Positions 26,189 through 35,661 are shown, numbered from the stretch's first letter. The stretch: 64,000 bases of DNA from Paraburkholderia elongata (GCF_013177735.1 NZ_WOEZ01000055.1:46037-110036), one strand, 5' to 3'. Notes: generated from the sequence alone by a model not told the origin. Numbers and translations are program-made.

Positions 26189-26555
26189 GCTGCCCAACAC
26201 CAGACCGGCTGCCGGTCATGCGCGTCGGAAAACGGCCTTGCTGCGAAGTTCCGCGCACATTTTTGCGGCGCTCGGCGACGAAACGCGCCTGCGTCTGATC
26301 GCCGTGTTGTGCGCGGGCAGTGCGATGTCGATCGCGCAGCTCACTGCCGGCACGGAGATCACGCGGCAGTCCGTCACGCAGCATTTGCAGGTGCTCGCCA
26401 ATGCGGGCCTTGTGCGCGACGTCAAGGTGGGGCGTGAACGCTTATGGGCGTTCGAACCGGTGCACCTCGACGAAGCGCGGCGCGCGCTCGAAGCGATCTC
26501 GCAGCAGTGGGATCAGGCGCTGCTGCGGTTGAATGCGGCGGTGGAGGGGGATTGA
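26172..26555 (+). CDS. ArsR-family winged-helix regulator
   Basis: A 127-residue repressor-type protein. It contains HIFAALGDETRLRLIAVLCA and the recognition helix region ITRQSVTQHLQVLANAGLV, the standard ArsR winged-helix pattern. No cysteine pair of the metal-sensing kind is present (only one Cys, in VLCAGS), so it is probably not a metal sensor. The gene overlaps the SRPBCC gene by 17 bases and probably represses the pair through the palindrome at 25681. Confidence 0.9.
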   Translation: MSPRVKLPNTRPAAGHARRKTALLRSSAHIFAALGDETRLRLIAVLCAGSAMSIAQLTAGTEITRQSVTQHLQVLANAGLVRDVKVGRERLWAFEPVHLDEARRALEAISQQWDQALLRLNAAVEGD

Positions 26556-26559
26556 ACCC

Positions 26560-27714
26560 TCAGAACTTGTGGCGCAACGCGACGCGCACGGCGACCTGAT
26601 TCCCCGTCGACGACGGCGCCTGCACGCCCGGAATGAACGCGTTGTCGAGAATCGAGTTGGTCGAGTCGCCCGCGACCTTCGGGTATTCGCCCTGCACATA
26701 CACATCCGTGCGCTTCGACAGATTGTAATCCGCCATCAACCCGACTGAGTGAATCTTCGGCTTCACGCTGCCCGTCGACGCATCGTAGTTCTCCATCGTG
26801 TACACATACTGCGCGCCGATAAAGAAGGCCGGCGTGAACTGGTATTTGCCGTTCACTTCGAAGTTCTGGTACTTCAGCGTGTTCAACCTGACGCCGGACG
26901 CCGCCAGCGGGATGCCGATATAGCCGTTGCCGGTCGGATCCTTATAGTTCGAGTTGGTGTAGGCAAAACCGGCGGTCGCCGCACCGAACGTGTAATTGAT
27001 GCCGCCGCCGAACACCCGCATGCGCCCGGCGATGAAGCTCGCGTCGTTCGCGGTGATCGCGCCGGTGGAACCTGCGCCCGGATTGTTCGCCTGCAGGTAC
27101 GCGGCCGCAATCAACAGCCCGCCGTTCGCATACTGGCCGCCAAAGCTATAGGCGCGGTTGTTCGCGAAGTTCGTGTCGTTGCTGAAGCTGTACACGCCGC
27201 CGAACTGGAAGCCCGCGATCTCCGGGCTCGCGTACTTCACGCTGTTGCCGAGACGGAACGAGTTGTCGGTATTGTCGTTGTCGTACGGGTGCGCAAACAG
27301 GTAGCCGGCCCAGTTGCCGTTGGCCGTGGTCTGCGCGAGGTAGTCGACCACCGAGTCGTACTGGCGCCCGAGCGTGACCGTGCCGAACCGGCCGTCGCTC
27401 AAACCTACATAAGCCTGGCGGCCGAACATGCGGCCGCCCTGGTTAAGCCGCCCAGAGCTCACGTCGAAGCCGTTTTCCAGCTGGAACACCGCCTTCATGC
27501 CGCCGCCCAGATCTTCCGAACCCTTCATGCCCCAGCGGCTGCCTTGGGCATAGCCGCTCGCCATTTCCCAGACCGCGCCGCGCCCGGCGTTGTTCGTGTA
27601 GTCGATACCTTCATCCAGCACGCCGTACAGGGTCACGCTGCTTTGTGCGAAGGCGGACGGGGCCGCCAGCGAGGCGAGTGCGGCGAAGGCGGCGGCGATG
27701 ACATTCTTTTTCAT
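26560..27714 (-). CDS. Gram-negative porin (trimeric, Burkholderia type)
   Basis: Outer-membrane 16-strand porin, 384 residues. It has a signal peptide (MKKNVIAAAFAALASLAAPS, AFA-Q cleavage) directly followed by the hallmark SSVTLYGVLDEGI. Other porin blocks are SRWGMKGSEDLGGGMKAVFQ and FGRQAYVGLS. It ends RVALRHKF with the terminal Phe needed for outer-membrane assembly. ATG 27714 has GGAG at six bases; codons upstream of it are not part of the protein. It diverges from the aldehyde dehydrogenase cluster and may serve as its uptake pore. Confidence 0.94.
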   Translation of the reverse strand: MKKNVIAAAFAALASLAAPSAFAQSSVTLYGVLDEGIDYTNNAGRGAVWEMASGYAQGSRWGMKGSEDLGGGMKAVFQLENGFDVSSGRLNQGGRMFGRQAYVGLSDGRFGTVTLGRQYDSVVDYLAQTTANGNWAGYLFAHPYDNDNTDNSFRLGNSVKYASPEIAGFQFGGVYSFSNDTNFANNRAYSFGGQYANGGLLIAAAYLQANNPGAGSTGAITANDASFIAGRMRVFGGGINYTFGAATAGFAYTNSNYKDPTGNGYIGIPLAASGVRLNTLKYQNFEVNGKYQFTPAFFIGAQYVYTMENYDASTGSVKPKIHSVGLMADYNLSKRTDVYVQGEYPKVAGDSTNSILDNAFIPGVQAPSSTGNQVAVRVALRHKF

Positions 27715-27998
27715 TGTGAGCTCCAGACGTTGGTAATGAGCGGCCCAGTGGTTCGAAACAGGGTTCGACCGGCCTCGAAGGCCGCCGCTTATTGGCAAAG
27801 CCCGGATTCTGCTATTCGAGATGGGAATCGCGTATGAGGCACATCCCTGGATAAACGTGATTTTTTCGAATGTTTGTCCCGCAAATTATTCGCTTGTGGC
27901 TCGCCGTGTCGCAGAGAAAAATTCCGTCCATGCACCTTTGGCATGAACGCGATAGCTGAAGGCAATGCGCCACCGCACCAGGTTTTTCAGGAGACGAC
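27715..27998. promoter_or_regulatory. Divergent promoter region, porin and aldehyde dehydrogenase cluster
   Basis: A 284-base intergenic region with no gene. It holds an imperfectly spaced dyad CATGC-N7-GCATG (about 27929-27945) upstream of the dehydrogenase gene and an AT-rich stretch (about 27855-27895). Both are candidate control sites without a named regulator. Confidence 0.35.
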
Positions 27999-29420
27999 AT
28001 GCGACTCGATCGGAATTTTGCTAACGGCTGCTTTATCGACGCGGCAAGCGACGAGCTCATCGCCGTCACCAACCCAGCCACCGAAGCCGTGATTGCCCAC
28101 GTCACCGGCGCCACCCGGGCCGAGGCCATCGCCGCGGTCGACGCCGCAGCAGCCGCGCAGAAGGGCTGGCGCAAGCTGCCTTCGGCCGAGCGCGCGGTCT
28201 ATCTGCACAAGCTCGCCGACGCGCTCACCGAATGCGCGCCTGCCATCGGCGCGGCGCTCGCGCTGGAGTCGGGCAAGAGCGTCGCCGACGCCACCAATGA
28301 AGCGGTCTATGCCGGCCAGATCACCCGCTACCACGCCGAATGGGCGCGCCGCATCGAAGGCGAGGTGATTCCGAGCGACACACCCGACGAAAACTTGTTG
28401 CATCGCGAGCCGATCGGCGTCGTCGCGTGCCTGATCCCGTTCAACTACCCGGTCTATACCTTCATGCGCAAGGTGGCGCCCGCGCTGATCGCCGGCAACA
28501 CCGTGGTGGTGCGCCCGAGCAACAACACGCCGACCTCCGCGTTCGAGATCGCCAAGGCGGTTGAGAAAGCAGGGCTGCCGGCCGGTGTCGTGAACATTCT
28601 CGCGATGAATCATGCAACCGCCGAGGCGCTCTGCACGCATCCCAAGGTCGGCGTGATCACGCTGACCGGCAGCGTCGGCGCCGGCCGCAAAGTGCTCGAA
28701 TACTGCAAGGCGAACATCGCCAAGCCGTCGCTCGAACTGGGCGGTAAGACGCCCGCCATCATCGAGGCGGATGCCGATCTCGAGAAGGCCGCGCGCGATC
28801 TGGTCGCATCCAAAACGACGCACTGTGGGCAGCTTTGCACAGCGATCGAACGCGTCTACGTGCAGGAAAGCGTGCATGACCGTTTTGTCGCGCTGCTGAA
28901 GAAACACATGAGCGCGGTGGAAAGCGGCGACCGCAGCGAACAGCCGTCGCTGATGGGGCCGCTCGTCAACGACGCGTCGCGCCAGTCGATTCACGGGATG
29001 GTGGAGCGCGCGATTGCCGCGGGCGCCACGCTCGAGACCGGCGGCAGACTGCCGCAAGGCAAGGGCTTCTTTTATCCGGCCACGTTGCTGTCGAACTGCC
29101 GGCAGGACATGGAAATCATCCAGGAAGAAACCTTTGGTCCGATCATGCCGGTCGTCAAATACCGCACGCTCGACGAAGCGCTGGAGATGGCCAATGACCA
29201 CCAGTTTGGTTTGTCGTCGGTGCTCTATACCGAGAACTACCGCAGCGCGATGAAGATCGCCAACGGCATCGAGGCAGGCGAGTTGTATGTGAACCGTACG
29301 CCGGCCGATCCGTATCAAGGTTTCCACGCCGGCTGGAAACGTTCGGGTCTCGGCGGCGACGACGGCAAGCACGGCATGCTCGAATTCACGCAGACCCGTC
29401 TCGTGGTCATGAAGTACTGA
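27999..29420 (+). CDS. NAD(P)-dependent aldehyde dehydrogenase, AldA-like
   Basis: A 473-residue cytosolic aldehyde dehydrogenase most like lactaldehyde/glycolaldehyde dehydrogenases. Visible motifs are IPFNYPVYTFMRKVAPALIA (cofactor fold), ITLTGSVGAGRKV (glycine motif), LELGGKTP (general-base Glu near residue 248) and HCGQLCTAIER with the catalytic Cys near 282. CAGGAG precedes the ATG. It leads a run with an MFS transporter, an enolase-superfamily enzyme and a GMC oxidoreductase, so its aldehyde is probably an intermediate of a sugar-acid or polyol pathway. The substrate is not determined. Confidence 0.92.
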   Translation: MRLDRNFANGCFIDAASDELIAVTNPATEAVIAHVTGATRAEAIAAVDAAAAAQKGWRKLPSAERAVYLHKLADALTECAPAIGAALALESGKSVADATNEAVYAGQITRYHAEWARRIEGEVIPSDTPDENLLHREPIGVVACLIPFNYPVYTFMRKVAPALIAGNTVVVRPSNNTPTSAFEIAKAVEKAGLPAGVVNILAMNHATAEALCTHPKVGVITLTGSVGAGRKVLEYCKANIAKPSLELGGKTPAIIEADADLEKAARDLVASKTTHCGQLCTAIERVYVQESVHDRFVALLKKHMSAVESGDRSEQPSLMGPLVNDASRQSIHGMVERAIAAGATLETGGRLPQGKGFFYPATLLSNCRQDMEIIQEETFGPIMPVVKYRTLDEALEMANDHQFGLSSVLYTENYRSAMKIANGIEAGELYVNRTPADPYQGFHAGWKRSGLGGDDGKHGMLEFTQTRLVVMKY

Positions 29421-29572
29421 GGCTGAAACCGGCGCGTGCCGCGCGATTCGGAGTAGACGGCACGCGTCGCCTTAAAACCCACAGAAACGCAGCAAACCCG
29501 CTGCACTTATAACAACAAATTGGAGATCCGGCAGACCGGTGGACCGGCGCTGTGTCTCTAAGGAGCGATCAC

Positions 29573-30892
29573 GTGTCATCTCAACCCGTTCAAACCACTG
29601 CCTCGCTCGCGTTAAGCGACGAAGCCGCACTGCAAAACAGCAAGGCTCAACGCTATATCCAGCTCATGTTGCTGGTGGTGGCGGCCGGCGCGATTTACCC
29701 GATTCTGTATCTTCGGCAGGTCTATCAGCCGACGATGCTCGAAGTGTTCCACATCACCGATAGTCAGCTCGGCTATCTGTATTCGTCGCTCGGCACGATT
29801 TTTCTGCTGAGCTACCTGCCGAGCGGCTGGCTCGCCGACCGGATCGCACCGCGCCTGTTGATCTGCTTTTCGTTGATCGCGACCGGCGTGCTGGGCCTGT
29901 GGTATTCGACTGCGCCGTCGTTCCAGGTGCTGATGCTGATCTTCGGCGGCTGGGGATTGACGACCGGATTGACCTTCTGGGCCGCCGTCATCAAGCGCGT
30001 GGCGATGATCGCCGGCACGCACGAGCAGGGCCGCTTCTTCGGTTTGCTCGACGGCGGACGCGGCTTGATCGAAGCCATGCTCGCGACCATCGCGATCACG
30101 CTGTTCGCGTGGTTCACGCAGACCAAGGGCGAGCCGGTGGCGACTGGCTTCAAGCTGGTCGTCTACATGTACGCGTTTCTGTGCATCGCGCTCGGCGTGG
30201 TGCTCGCGCTCGTCAAAGACCCGCAAGGCGCTGCACATGCCGCCGCCAACCGCGCCACGAAGAAACGCAGCAACGTGCTGGTCGATCTGAAAACGCTCGC
30301 GTCGATTCCCGAGTTGTGGCTGGTCGCAGCAATTGTGTTCTGCGGCTATCAGGTGTTTTGGGCCACCTACAGTTTCTCCGCGTATCTGCATGAAGGCGAG
30401 ATCGGTTTGACGGTGGTGATGGCCGGCACGATTACGACGCTCAAGCTGTGGATGCGGCCGATCGGCGGCATCGGCGGCGGCTTTCTCGGCGACCGTTATT
30501 CGAAGGTCTCGGTGCTGGTGATCGCGCTCTTCCTCGCGGCACTGTCGCTGCTCGGTCTGATGGCGGCGCCGCGTATCTCGAGTCACGTGCTGCTGGTGTT
30601 CCTCGTGCTCTTCATCGGCATTCTGACTTACGCGATTCGCGGGCTGTACTGGTCGCTGCTGGATCGCTGCAATATCCCGGTCGAAACGATGGGCCTCGCC
30701 ATCGGCCTGATCTCCGTACTCGGCTATTCGCCCGACGTGTTCCTGCCGTTGATCAACGGCTATCTGACGCAGAACTTCCCGGGCGTCTTCGGTTACCAGC
30801 TTTACTTCGGCTACGTGGCCGGAATGGCGGCGCTCGGCGGCTTTGCCGGCTTGGCGCTGAGAAACATGCTTAATAGGAAAGGGGTTGCGTAA
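29573..30892 (+). CDS. MFS transporter of the sugar-acid-like cluster
   Basis: A 439-residue major facilitator protein with about 12 membrane helices. It shows the loop 2-3 motif GWLADRIAPRL and a loop 8-9 equivalent GGGFLGDRYSK. GTG 29573 is the start: AAGGAG lies seven bases before it. GTG 29552 is in frame but precedes that ribosome site. The stop abuts the ATG of the next gene with no gap, showing cotranscription. By context it imports the substrate of the enolase-superfamily or GMC enzyme. Confidence 0.9.
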   Translation: MSSQPVQTTASLALSDEAALQNSKAQRYIQLMLLVVAAGAIYPILYLRQVYQPTMLEVFHITDSQLGYLYSSLGTIFLLSYLPSGWLADRIAPRLLICFSLIATGVLGLWYSTAPSFQVLMLIFGGWGLTTGLTFWAAVIKRVAMIAGTHEQGRFFGLLDGGRGLIEAMLATIAITLFAWFTQTKGEPVATGFKLVVYMYAFLCIALGVVLALVKDPQGAAHAAANRATKKRSNVLVDLKTLASIPELWLVAAIVFCGYQVFWATYSFSAYLHEGEIGLTVVMAGTITTLKLWMRPIGGIGGGFLGDRYSKVSVLVIALFLAALSLLGLMAAPRISSHVLLVFLVLFIGILTYAIRGLYWSLLDRCNIPVETMGLAIGLISVLGYSPDVFLPLINGYLTQNFPGVFGYQLYFGYVAGMAALGGFAGLALRNMLNRKGVA

Positions 30893-32110
30893 ATGAAAGT
30901 CGTCTCGCTCGAAACGCATATCGTCGCCGTACCGCCGCCGCACGTGGGCGGCATGTACTGGATCTTCGTCAAGCTCAAGACCGACTGCGGTATTGAAGGC
31001 GTCGGCGAAATCTATTCGGCGACGTTCCATCCGAAGGCGATGACTCACATCATCGACGATGTATTCGGCCGCTACCTGCTCGATAAAGATCCGCACCATA
31101 TCGAGCGGCTCTGGCGCGAAGCGTATTCGAGCGGTTTCACGCAACGCCCCGATCTGACGATGATGGGCGTGGTCAGCGGCCTGGAAATGGCGTGCTGGGA
31201 CATCATCGGCAAGGCGGCGAACAAGCCCGTGTACGAGCTGCTCGGCGGCATGGTGAACCCGCGTTTGCGCTCGTACACGTACCTGTATCCGAAGAACAGC
31301 CGTGGCGAATACGACTACGACGATCCCGATCTCGCCGCCGAATGCGCCGTTGAAAACGTGAAGCGTGGTTTCACCGCGGTGAAGTTCGATCCGGCGGGGC
31401 CGTATACGGCTTACTCGGGCCATCAACTGTCGATGGAAGTACTCGACCGTTGCGAGACTTTCTGCCGGCGTGTGCGTGAAGCGGTCGGCAGCAAGGCGGA
31501 TCTGCTGTTCGGTACGCATGGGCAGATGGTGCCGTCGTCGGCAATCCGGCTTGCCAAGCGCCTCGAGAAATACGATCCGCTGTGGTTCGAAGAACCGGTG
31601 CCGCCCGGCCAGGAAGGCGCGATGGCGCAAGTCGCGCAGCACACGAGTATTCCGATTGCCGCGGGCGAGCGCCTGACCACCAAGTATGAATTCTTCAAGC
31701 TGCTCGAAGCGGGCGCGGCGTCGATCCTGCAGTTGAACGTTGCGCGTGTGGGCGGCCTGCTCGAGGCGAAGAAAGTCGCGGCGATCGCTGAGGTGTATTA
31801 CGCGCAGATCGCACCGCATCTGTACAACGGGCCGGTGGGCGCGGCGGCCAGCATCCAGCTCGCAGCCTGCACGCCGAACTTCCTGATTCAGGAAAGCATC
31901 GGGACGTGGGACGGCTTCCATGCGGCGGTGTTGAAGAAGCCGATTCAGTGGGAAGACGGCTACATCATTCCTTCGCAGGAACCGGGCCTGGGCGTCGAAC
32001 TGAACATGGACGTGGTCAGGGAGCACACGCCGTACACCGGCGAGCGTCTGCATCTGCAAATGGCGGCACAACCGGCTGACGTGAAAGATCTCGCGCCGGC
32101 TAAGGGTTGA
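30893..32110 (+). CDS. Mandelate racemase/muconate lactonizing family enzyme
   Basis: Enolase-superfamily protein, 405 residues, expected to dehydrate or isomerise a carboxylic sugar acid. It has an N-terminal capping domain, then a barrel with VKFDPAGPY (Lys base region), WFEEPVPPG (second metal ligand Glu), AAGERL (third ligand Glu) and LQLNVARVGG. The first metal ligand, normally Asp two residues before a conserved His-Gly, is Gly here (FGTHGQ, Gly near 207, His near 209). This is either a subgroup trait or an altered metal site. The start directly follows the MFS stop. The substrate is unknown. Confidence 0.9.
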   Translation: MKVVSLETHIVAVPPPHVGGMYWIFVKLKTDCGIEGVGEIYSATFHPKAMTHIIDDVFGRYLLDKDPHHIERLWREAYSSGFTQRPDLTMMGVVSGLEMACWDIIGKAANKPVYELLGGMVNPRLRSYTYLYPKNSRGEYDYDDPDLAAECAVENVKRGFTAVKFDPAGPYTAYSGHQLSMEVLDRCETFCRRVREAVGSKADLLFGTHGQMVPSSAIRLAKRLEKYDPLWFEEPVPPGQEGAMAQVAQHTSIPIAAGERLTTKYEFFKLLEAGAASILQLNVARVGGLLEAKKVAAIAEVYYAQIAPHLYNGPVGAAASIQLAACTPNFLIQESIGTWDGFHAAVLKKPIQWEDGYIIPSQEPGLGVELNMDVVREHTPYTGERLHLQMAAQPADVKDLAPAKG

Positions 32111-32121
32111 ACCAGGATTGA

Positions 32122-32177
32122 ACCTGCCGGGTTCGACCTGCGGGTTTTAACCTGCGAGTTTCAACCTGTTTCTCGCA
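32122..32177 (+). repeat. 14-bp tandem repeat upstream of the GMC gene
   Basis: Four units beginning ACCTG at 32122, 32136, 32150 and 32164, exactly 14 bases apart (ACCTGCCGGGTTCG, then ACCTGCGGGTTTTA and diverging copies). They fill most of the 102-base spacer between the enolase-superfamily and GMC genes. Confidence 0.75.
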
Positions 32178-32212
32178 TTCAATGGATTGGGCGCCGTCTG
32201 GCGACATAGAGC

Positions 32213-33874
32213 ATGAACTACGATTACATCATCGTCGGCGCGGGTTCGGCGGGCTGCATTCTCGCCAATCGCCTTTCGGCGTCGGGCCAATATTCGGTGC
32301 TGCTGCTCGAAGCGGGCGGCAAGGATAGTTCGTTCTGGTTCAAGATCCCGGTGGGTTTCACCAAGACGTACTACAACGAAACCTATAACTGGATGTACTA
32401 CAGCGAGCCCGAAAAAGAACTCGACAACCGGCCGATCTATTGCCCACGCGGTAAAGTGCAGGGCGGCTCCGGCTCGATCAACGCGATGATCTATGTGCGC
32501 GGCCAGCCGCATGATTTTGACGACTGGGCGGCGGCGGGCAACCAGGGTTGGGCGTTTCGCGACGTGCTGCCGTATTTCCGCAAGCTCGAATCGCATCCGC
32601 TCGGCAACACCGAGTATCACGGCGCGGACGGCCCGATCCGTATCTCGCCGATGAAGGACGCGGTCCATCCGATCTGCCACGTGTTCCTGAAAGGCTGTGA
32701 CCAGGCCGGCTACAAGCGCAGCGACGACTTCAACGGTGCACGATTCGAAGGCGCGGGCATCTACGACGTGAATACGCGCAACGGGCAGCGTTCGTCGAGC
32801 AGCTTCGAGTACCTGCATCCGGTGCTGACGCGCAAGAACCTGACGGTCGAGCGTGACGTGCTGGCAAGCCGCGTGCTATTCGACGGCAACCAGCGGGCAA
32901 TCGGCGTGAGCGTGACGCAAAACGGCGCTACGCGGCAGTTCATGGCGAACCGTGAGGTGATCCTGTCTGCGGGGGCGGTCGATTCGCCCAAGCTGCTGCA
33001 ACTCTCGGGCATAGGCGATAGTGCATTGCTCGCGAAGCATCGCATTGCGATGGTCAAGGAACTGCCCGCAGTGGGGCAGAATCTGCAGGACCATCTGTGC
33101 GTGAGTTTCTACTATCGCGCGAACGTGAAGACGCTGAACGATGAGATGCGGCCGTTGCTCGGCAAGCTCAAGCTCGGCTTGCAGTATCTGCTGACGCGCA
33201 AGGGGCCGCTCGCGATGAGCGTGAACCAGTCGGGCGGGTTCTTCAAGGGCAGCGAACGGGAAGCGCAGCCGAATCTGCAGTTGTACTTCAATCCGCTGTC
33301 GTACCGGATTCCGAAGAGCAATAAGGCGAATCTCGAACCTGAGCCGTATTCGGGCTTCCTGCTGGCATTCAACCCGTGCCGGCCGACGAGCCGCGGATCG
33401 ATCGAGATCGCGTCGAACCGCGCGGAAGACGCCGCGAAAATCCGCATCAATGCGTTGACCACGGAGAAGGACATCGACGAAGTGATCCAGGGATGCGAAC
33501 TGGTGCGCAAGGTGATGGCATCGCCGGCGTTGAAAGAGATCACGGTCGAGGAAATCTCGCCGGGGCCGCAGGTGAATACGCGTGAAGGCTTCCTGCAGTA
33601 TTTCCGTGAGCAATCGGGTTCGATCTATCACCTGTGCGGCTCGTGCGCGATGGGCGACGACCCGCGTACCTCGGTGGTCGATGCGCGTTTGCGGGTGCAC
33701 GGCGTTGCCGGTTTGCGCGTGGTCGACGCGTCGATCTTTCCGAACATCACCTCCGGCAATATCAATGCGCCGACGATGATGGTGGCGGAGAAGGGCGCCG
33801 AGATGATTCTCATGGACGCCGCCGTCGAAGCCGCCTTTAAACCCGAAGCGGCGGAGCTGGCTGCTGCTGCCTGA
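32213..33874 (+). CDS. GMC-family flavin oxidoreductase (choline dehydrogenase-like)
   Basis: A 553-residue FAD enzyme oxidising an alcohol or sugar. The N-terminal dinucleotide motif is [19 protein letters not shown] signature 1 is [20 protein letters not shown] and signature 2 [16 protein letters not shown]. The active-site His lies in [12 protein letters not shown], and the C-terminal FAD motif is [19 protein letters not shown]. There is no signal peptide. The acceptor is probably quinone or another electron carrier. It is the last gene of the four-gene run and is followed by a strong terminator. No good ribosome site is seen; the 14-base repeats occupy the spacer. Confidence 0.93.
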   Translation: MNYDYIIVGAGSAGCILANRLSASGQYSVLLLEAGGKDSSFWFKIPVGFTKTYYNETYNWMYYSEPEKELDNRPIYCPRGKVQGGSGSINAMIYVRGQPHDFDDWAAAGNQGWAFRDVLPYFRKLESHPLGNTEYHGADGPIRISPMKDAVHPICHVFLKGCDQAGYKRSDDFNGARFEGAGIYDVNTRNGQRSSSSFEYLHPVLTRKNLTVERDVLASRVLFDGNQRAIGVSVTQNGATRQFMANREVILSAGAVDSPKLLQLSGIGDSALLAKHRIAMVKELPAVGQNLQDHLCVSFYYRANVKTLNDEMRPLLGKLKLGLQYLLTRKGPLAMSVNQSGGFFKGSEREAQPNLQLYFNPLSYRIPKSNKANLEPEPYSGFLLAFNPCRPTSRGSIEIASNRAEDAAKIRINALTTEKDIDEVIQGCELVRKVMASPALKEITVEEISPGPQVNTREGFLQYFREQSGSIYHLCGSCAMGDDPRTSVVDARLRVHGVAGLRVVDASIFPNITSGNINAPTMMVAEKGAEMILMDAAVEAAFKPEAAELAAAA

Positions 33875-33902
33875 GGGTTGGCGGCTCAGCTTTGCGCTAT
33901 AT

Positions 33903-33940
33903 AAAACCGCGCCGATGCGTTGTCGTCGGCGCGGTTTTTA
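33903..33940. terminator. Bidirectional terminator between the GMC and LysR genes
   Basis: Stem AAAACCGCGCCGA / TCGGCGCGGTTTT with a 10-base loop. T-runs follow on the plus strand and, by symmetry of the A-run, on the minus strand. It serves both converging genes. Confidence 0.85.
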
Positions 33941-34001
33941 TTTGCATTATGCAAAGCGGCGCGCGTTACGCCGCCGCAAAGCGGTTCACGAATTGCTCGC
34001 T

Positions 34002-34937
34002 TCAGCCCGCTGCGCCTAACTGCGCCGACTCCGACGAATCGAGTGCACGCTCGGTCAGCCAGATCTCCTGCTGCAACCAGTCGCGGAACAGCGCGACGTG
34101 CGGCAACTCGTCCTGCTCCGCGCGGGTAACGAGCCAATACGACTGGTGGCCGTCGACGTGCACGTTCAGCACCTGCACGAGTTGGCCTTCCGCAAGTTCA
34201 CGCCCGATCATGTGACGATCGGCAATCGTCACGCCGAGGCCGTCGATGGCTGCGCGGATCGCGTGGTCGAGCAAATCGAATTCATATCCGCCGCGGGTGT
34301 CGACGTTTTCAATGCCGGCGGCCTTTAACCAATGCTGCCAGGTCGGATAGCGCTGATCGGCGCTCGCGAGTACATGCAGCAGCGTGAACTGATTCAGGTC
34401 GATGGTCGCGCGGCCTGCCTGGCGTGCGAGCAACGCGGGCGCGCAGACGGCGATATGCCGTTCGTTCATCAGCAGACGATTGTCGAAGCCTTCCCACTCG
34501 CCGTTGCCGAAGCGGATGGCGCAGTCGAGCACGCCTGATTCGGCGAGGTTGTCGTCGAGGCGGGTGGACAGGCTGAGTTCGAGATGCGGGTGCGCGTCAC
34601 GCAGACGTCCGAGACGCGGCATCAGCCAGCGGCTCGTGAAGGTGGGTGGCGCGTTGATACGCAGGCGGTTGCGGTGGGTTTTCTCTTGCAGGCTGCGGAC
34701 TGTGAGCTCGATTCGGTCGAATGATTGTTGCAGGGCTTGCAGGAGGATGCGGCCGGCGGCCGAGAGTTCCAGGTGGTGGTGGTGACGCTGGAGGAGCGTC
34801 TCGCCGAGTTGGGCTTCCAGTTGCCGGACTTGCCGGCTGACCGCGCTTTGCGTTACGTTCAGTAGCTCCGCTGCGCGGGTGAAGCTGCCCGTGCGGCCAG
34901 CGACTTCGAAGGCTTTTAGCGCGTTTAGCGCGGGCAT
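34002..34937 (-). CDS. LysR-family regulator, GcvA-like
   Basis: A 311-residue transcription factor with the N-terminal helix-turn-helix FTRAAELLNVTQSAVSRQVRQ and a substrate-binding domain containing PRLGRLRDAHPHLELSLST. It converges with the aldehyde dehydrogenase-to-GMC cluster and is its most likely local regulator, though the target promoter is seven kilobases away. ATG 34937 gives the canonical MPALNALKAFEVAGRTGSF start. A TTG four codons upstream is possible. Confidence 0.9.
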   Translation of the reverse strand: MPALNALKAFEVAGRTGSFTRAAELLNVTQSAVSRQVRQLEAQLGETLLQRHHHHLELSAAGRILLQALQQSFDRIELTVRSLQEKTHRNRLRINAPPTFTSRWLMPRLGRLRDAHPHLELSLSTRLDDNLAESGVLDCAIRFGNGEWEGFDNRLLMNERHIAVCAPALLARQAGRATIDLNQFTLLHVLASADQRYPTWQHWLKAAGIENVDTRGGYEFDLLDHAIRAAIDGLGVTIADRHMIGRELAEGQLVQVLNVHVDGHQSYWLVTRAEQDELPHVALFRDWLQQEIWLTERALDSSESAQLGAAG

Positions 34938-35075
34938 TTTGCGTTTCAAGATTGGGCTCGGGGGGGCTTTGCGCGGATGCGCGGGTTTTTGGTATTTTAC
35001 TTCGTCGCCTATGGCGTTGGCGTTGCCTTGAATTGTTTGCCTTCGTGGCGGTTTTTTCTGTTCACTTACGGTTTT

Positions 35076-35661
35076 GGCCTTTCCTTGAATTGATATTGGA
35101 TTATTAGCGTTCGCCCCTGTGCGGGGCAGGCACTTACTTTCTTTGCCGCCGCAAAGAAAGTAAGCAAAGAAAGCGGCTCGAACCGCCTGCTAAGCGGGTC
35201 CCCCGCGCAGTTGCGGTAGTGGTGCATCTGGAATCTGTGCTCTCGCACATTCGACGTGAGTGACAAGGGCGTCATACTTCCGGCGGCGCTGCGCGCGCCG
35301 AAGAGCATTTCATAAACCGACCACTACGTTTTCGCACCCGCACTTCATTCGGCGCTTCGCCGGGGCAAAGCCGATGGCGCCCACCGCCCCCAAACAAAAC
35401 CGCTGGTTTCCCATGCAGACCCATCCGCGACGCACGCAGTGCGGAGTGGGAGCTGATGAGCGCTTTGTCACTAACGCCGAATGTGCAAGGGCGCGGATTC
35501 CAGATGCACCACAACCTCCTCCAAGCCAGGGGACCCGCTTAAGAGTTGGCGGTTGGAGCCGCTTTCTCTTGCTTACTTCTCTTTGCGGCGGCAAAGAGAA
35601 GTAAGTGCCCGCCCCGCACAGGGGCGACGCTAATAAACCAATAACAAATCAAGGAAAGGCC
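35076..35661. repeat. Dispersed inverted-arm repeat, copy A (full)
   Basis: A 586-base non-coding element. The left end GGCCTTTCCTTG recurs inverted at the right end. The two arms are imperfect inverted repeats of about 215 bases around a non-repeated core of about 150. Each arm has a GCCCC/GGGGC hairpin and a longer perfect hairpin (35133-35164, 14 bp; 35572-35605, 15 bp). The core contains words shared with copy C, such as GACGCACGCAGTGCGGAGTG. Frames within it give basic, repetitive hypothetical peptides that I do not accept as genes. It fills the gap between the LysR gene and feaB. Confidence 0.9.

Noticed and set aside
29612..32071. Very long antisense open frame (over 800 codons) opposite the MFS and enolase-superfamily genes
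   Set aside because: GC-rich shadow frame: His/Arg/Gln-rich, no domain, no ribosome site, and both genes on the other strand have clear family motifs.
35066..35308. Hypothetical protein in repeat copy A (and its twin at 56892-57095)
   Set aside because: The same peptide is encoded by each repeat arm, with hairpin-derived words ([10 protein letters not shown]). It is a by-product of the repeat, not a gene.
35076..35661. CRISPR array or classical IS for the repeat at copy A
   Set aside because: There are no regularly spaced short direct repeats and no transposase frame; the structure is two long inverted arms.
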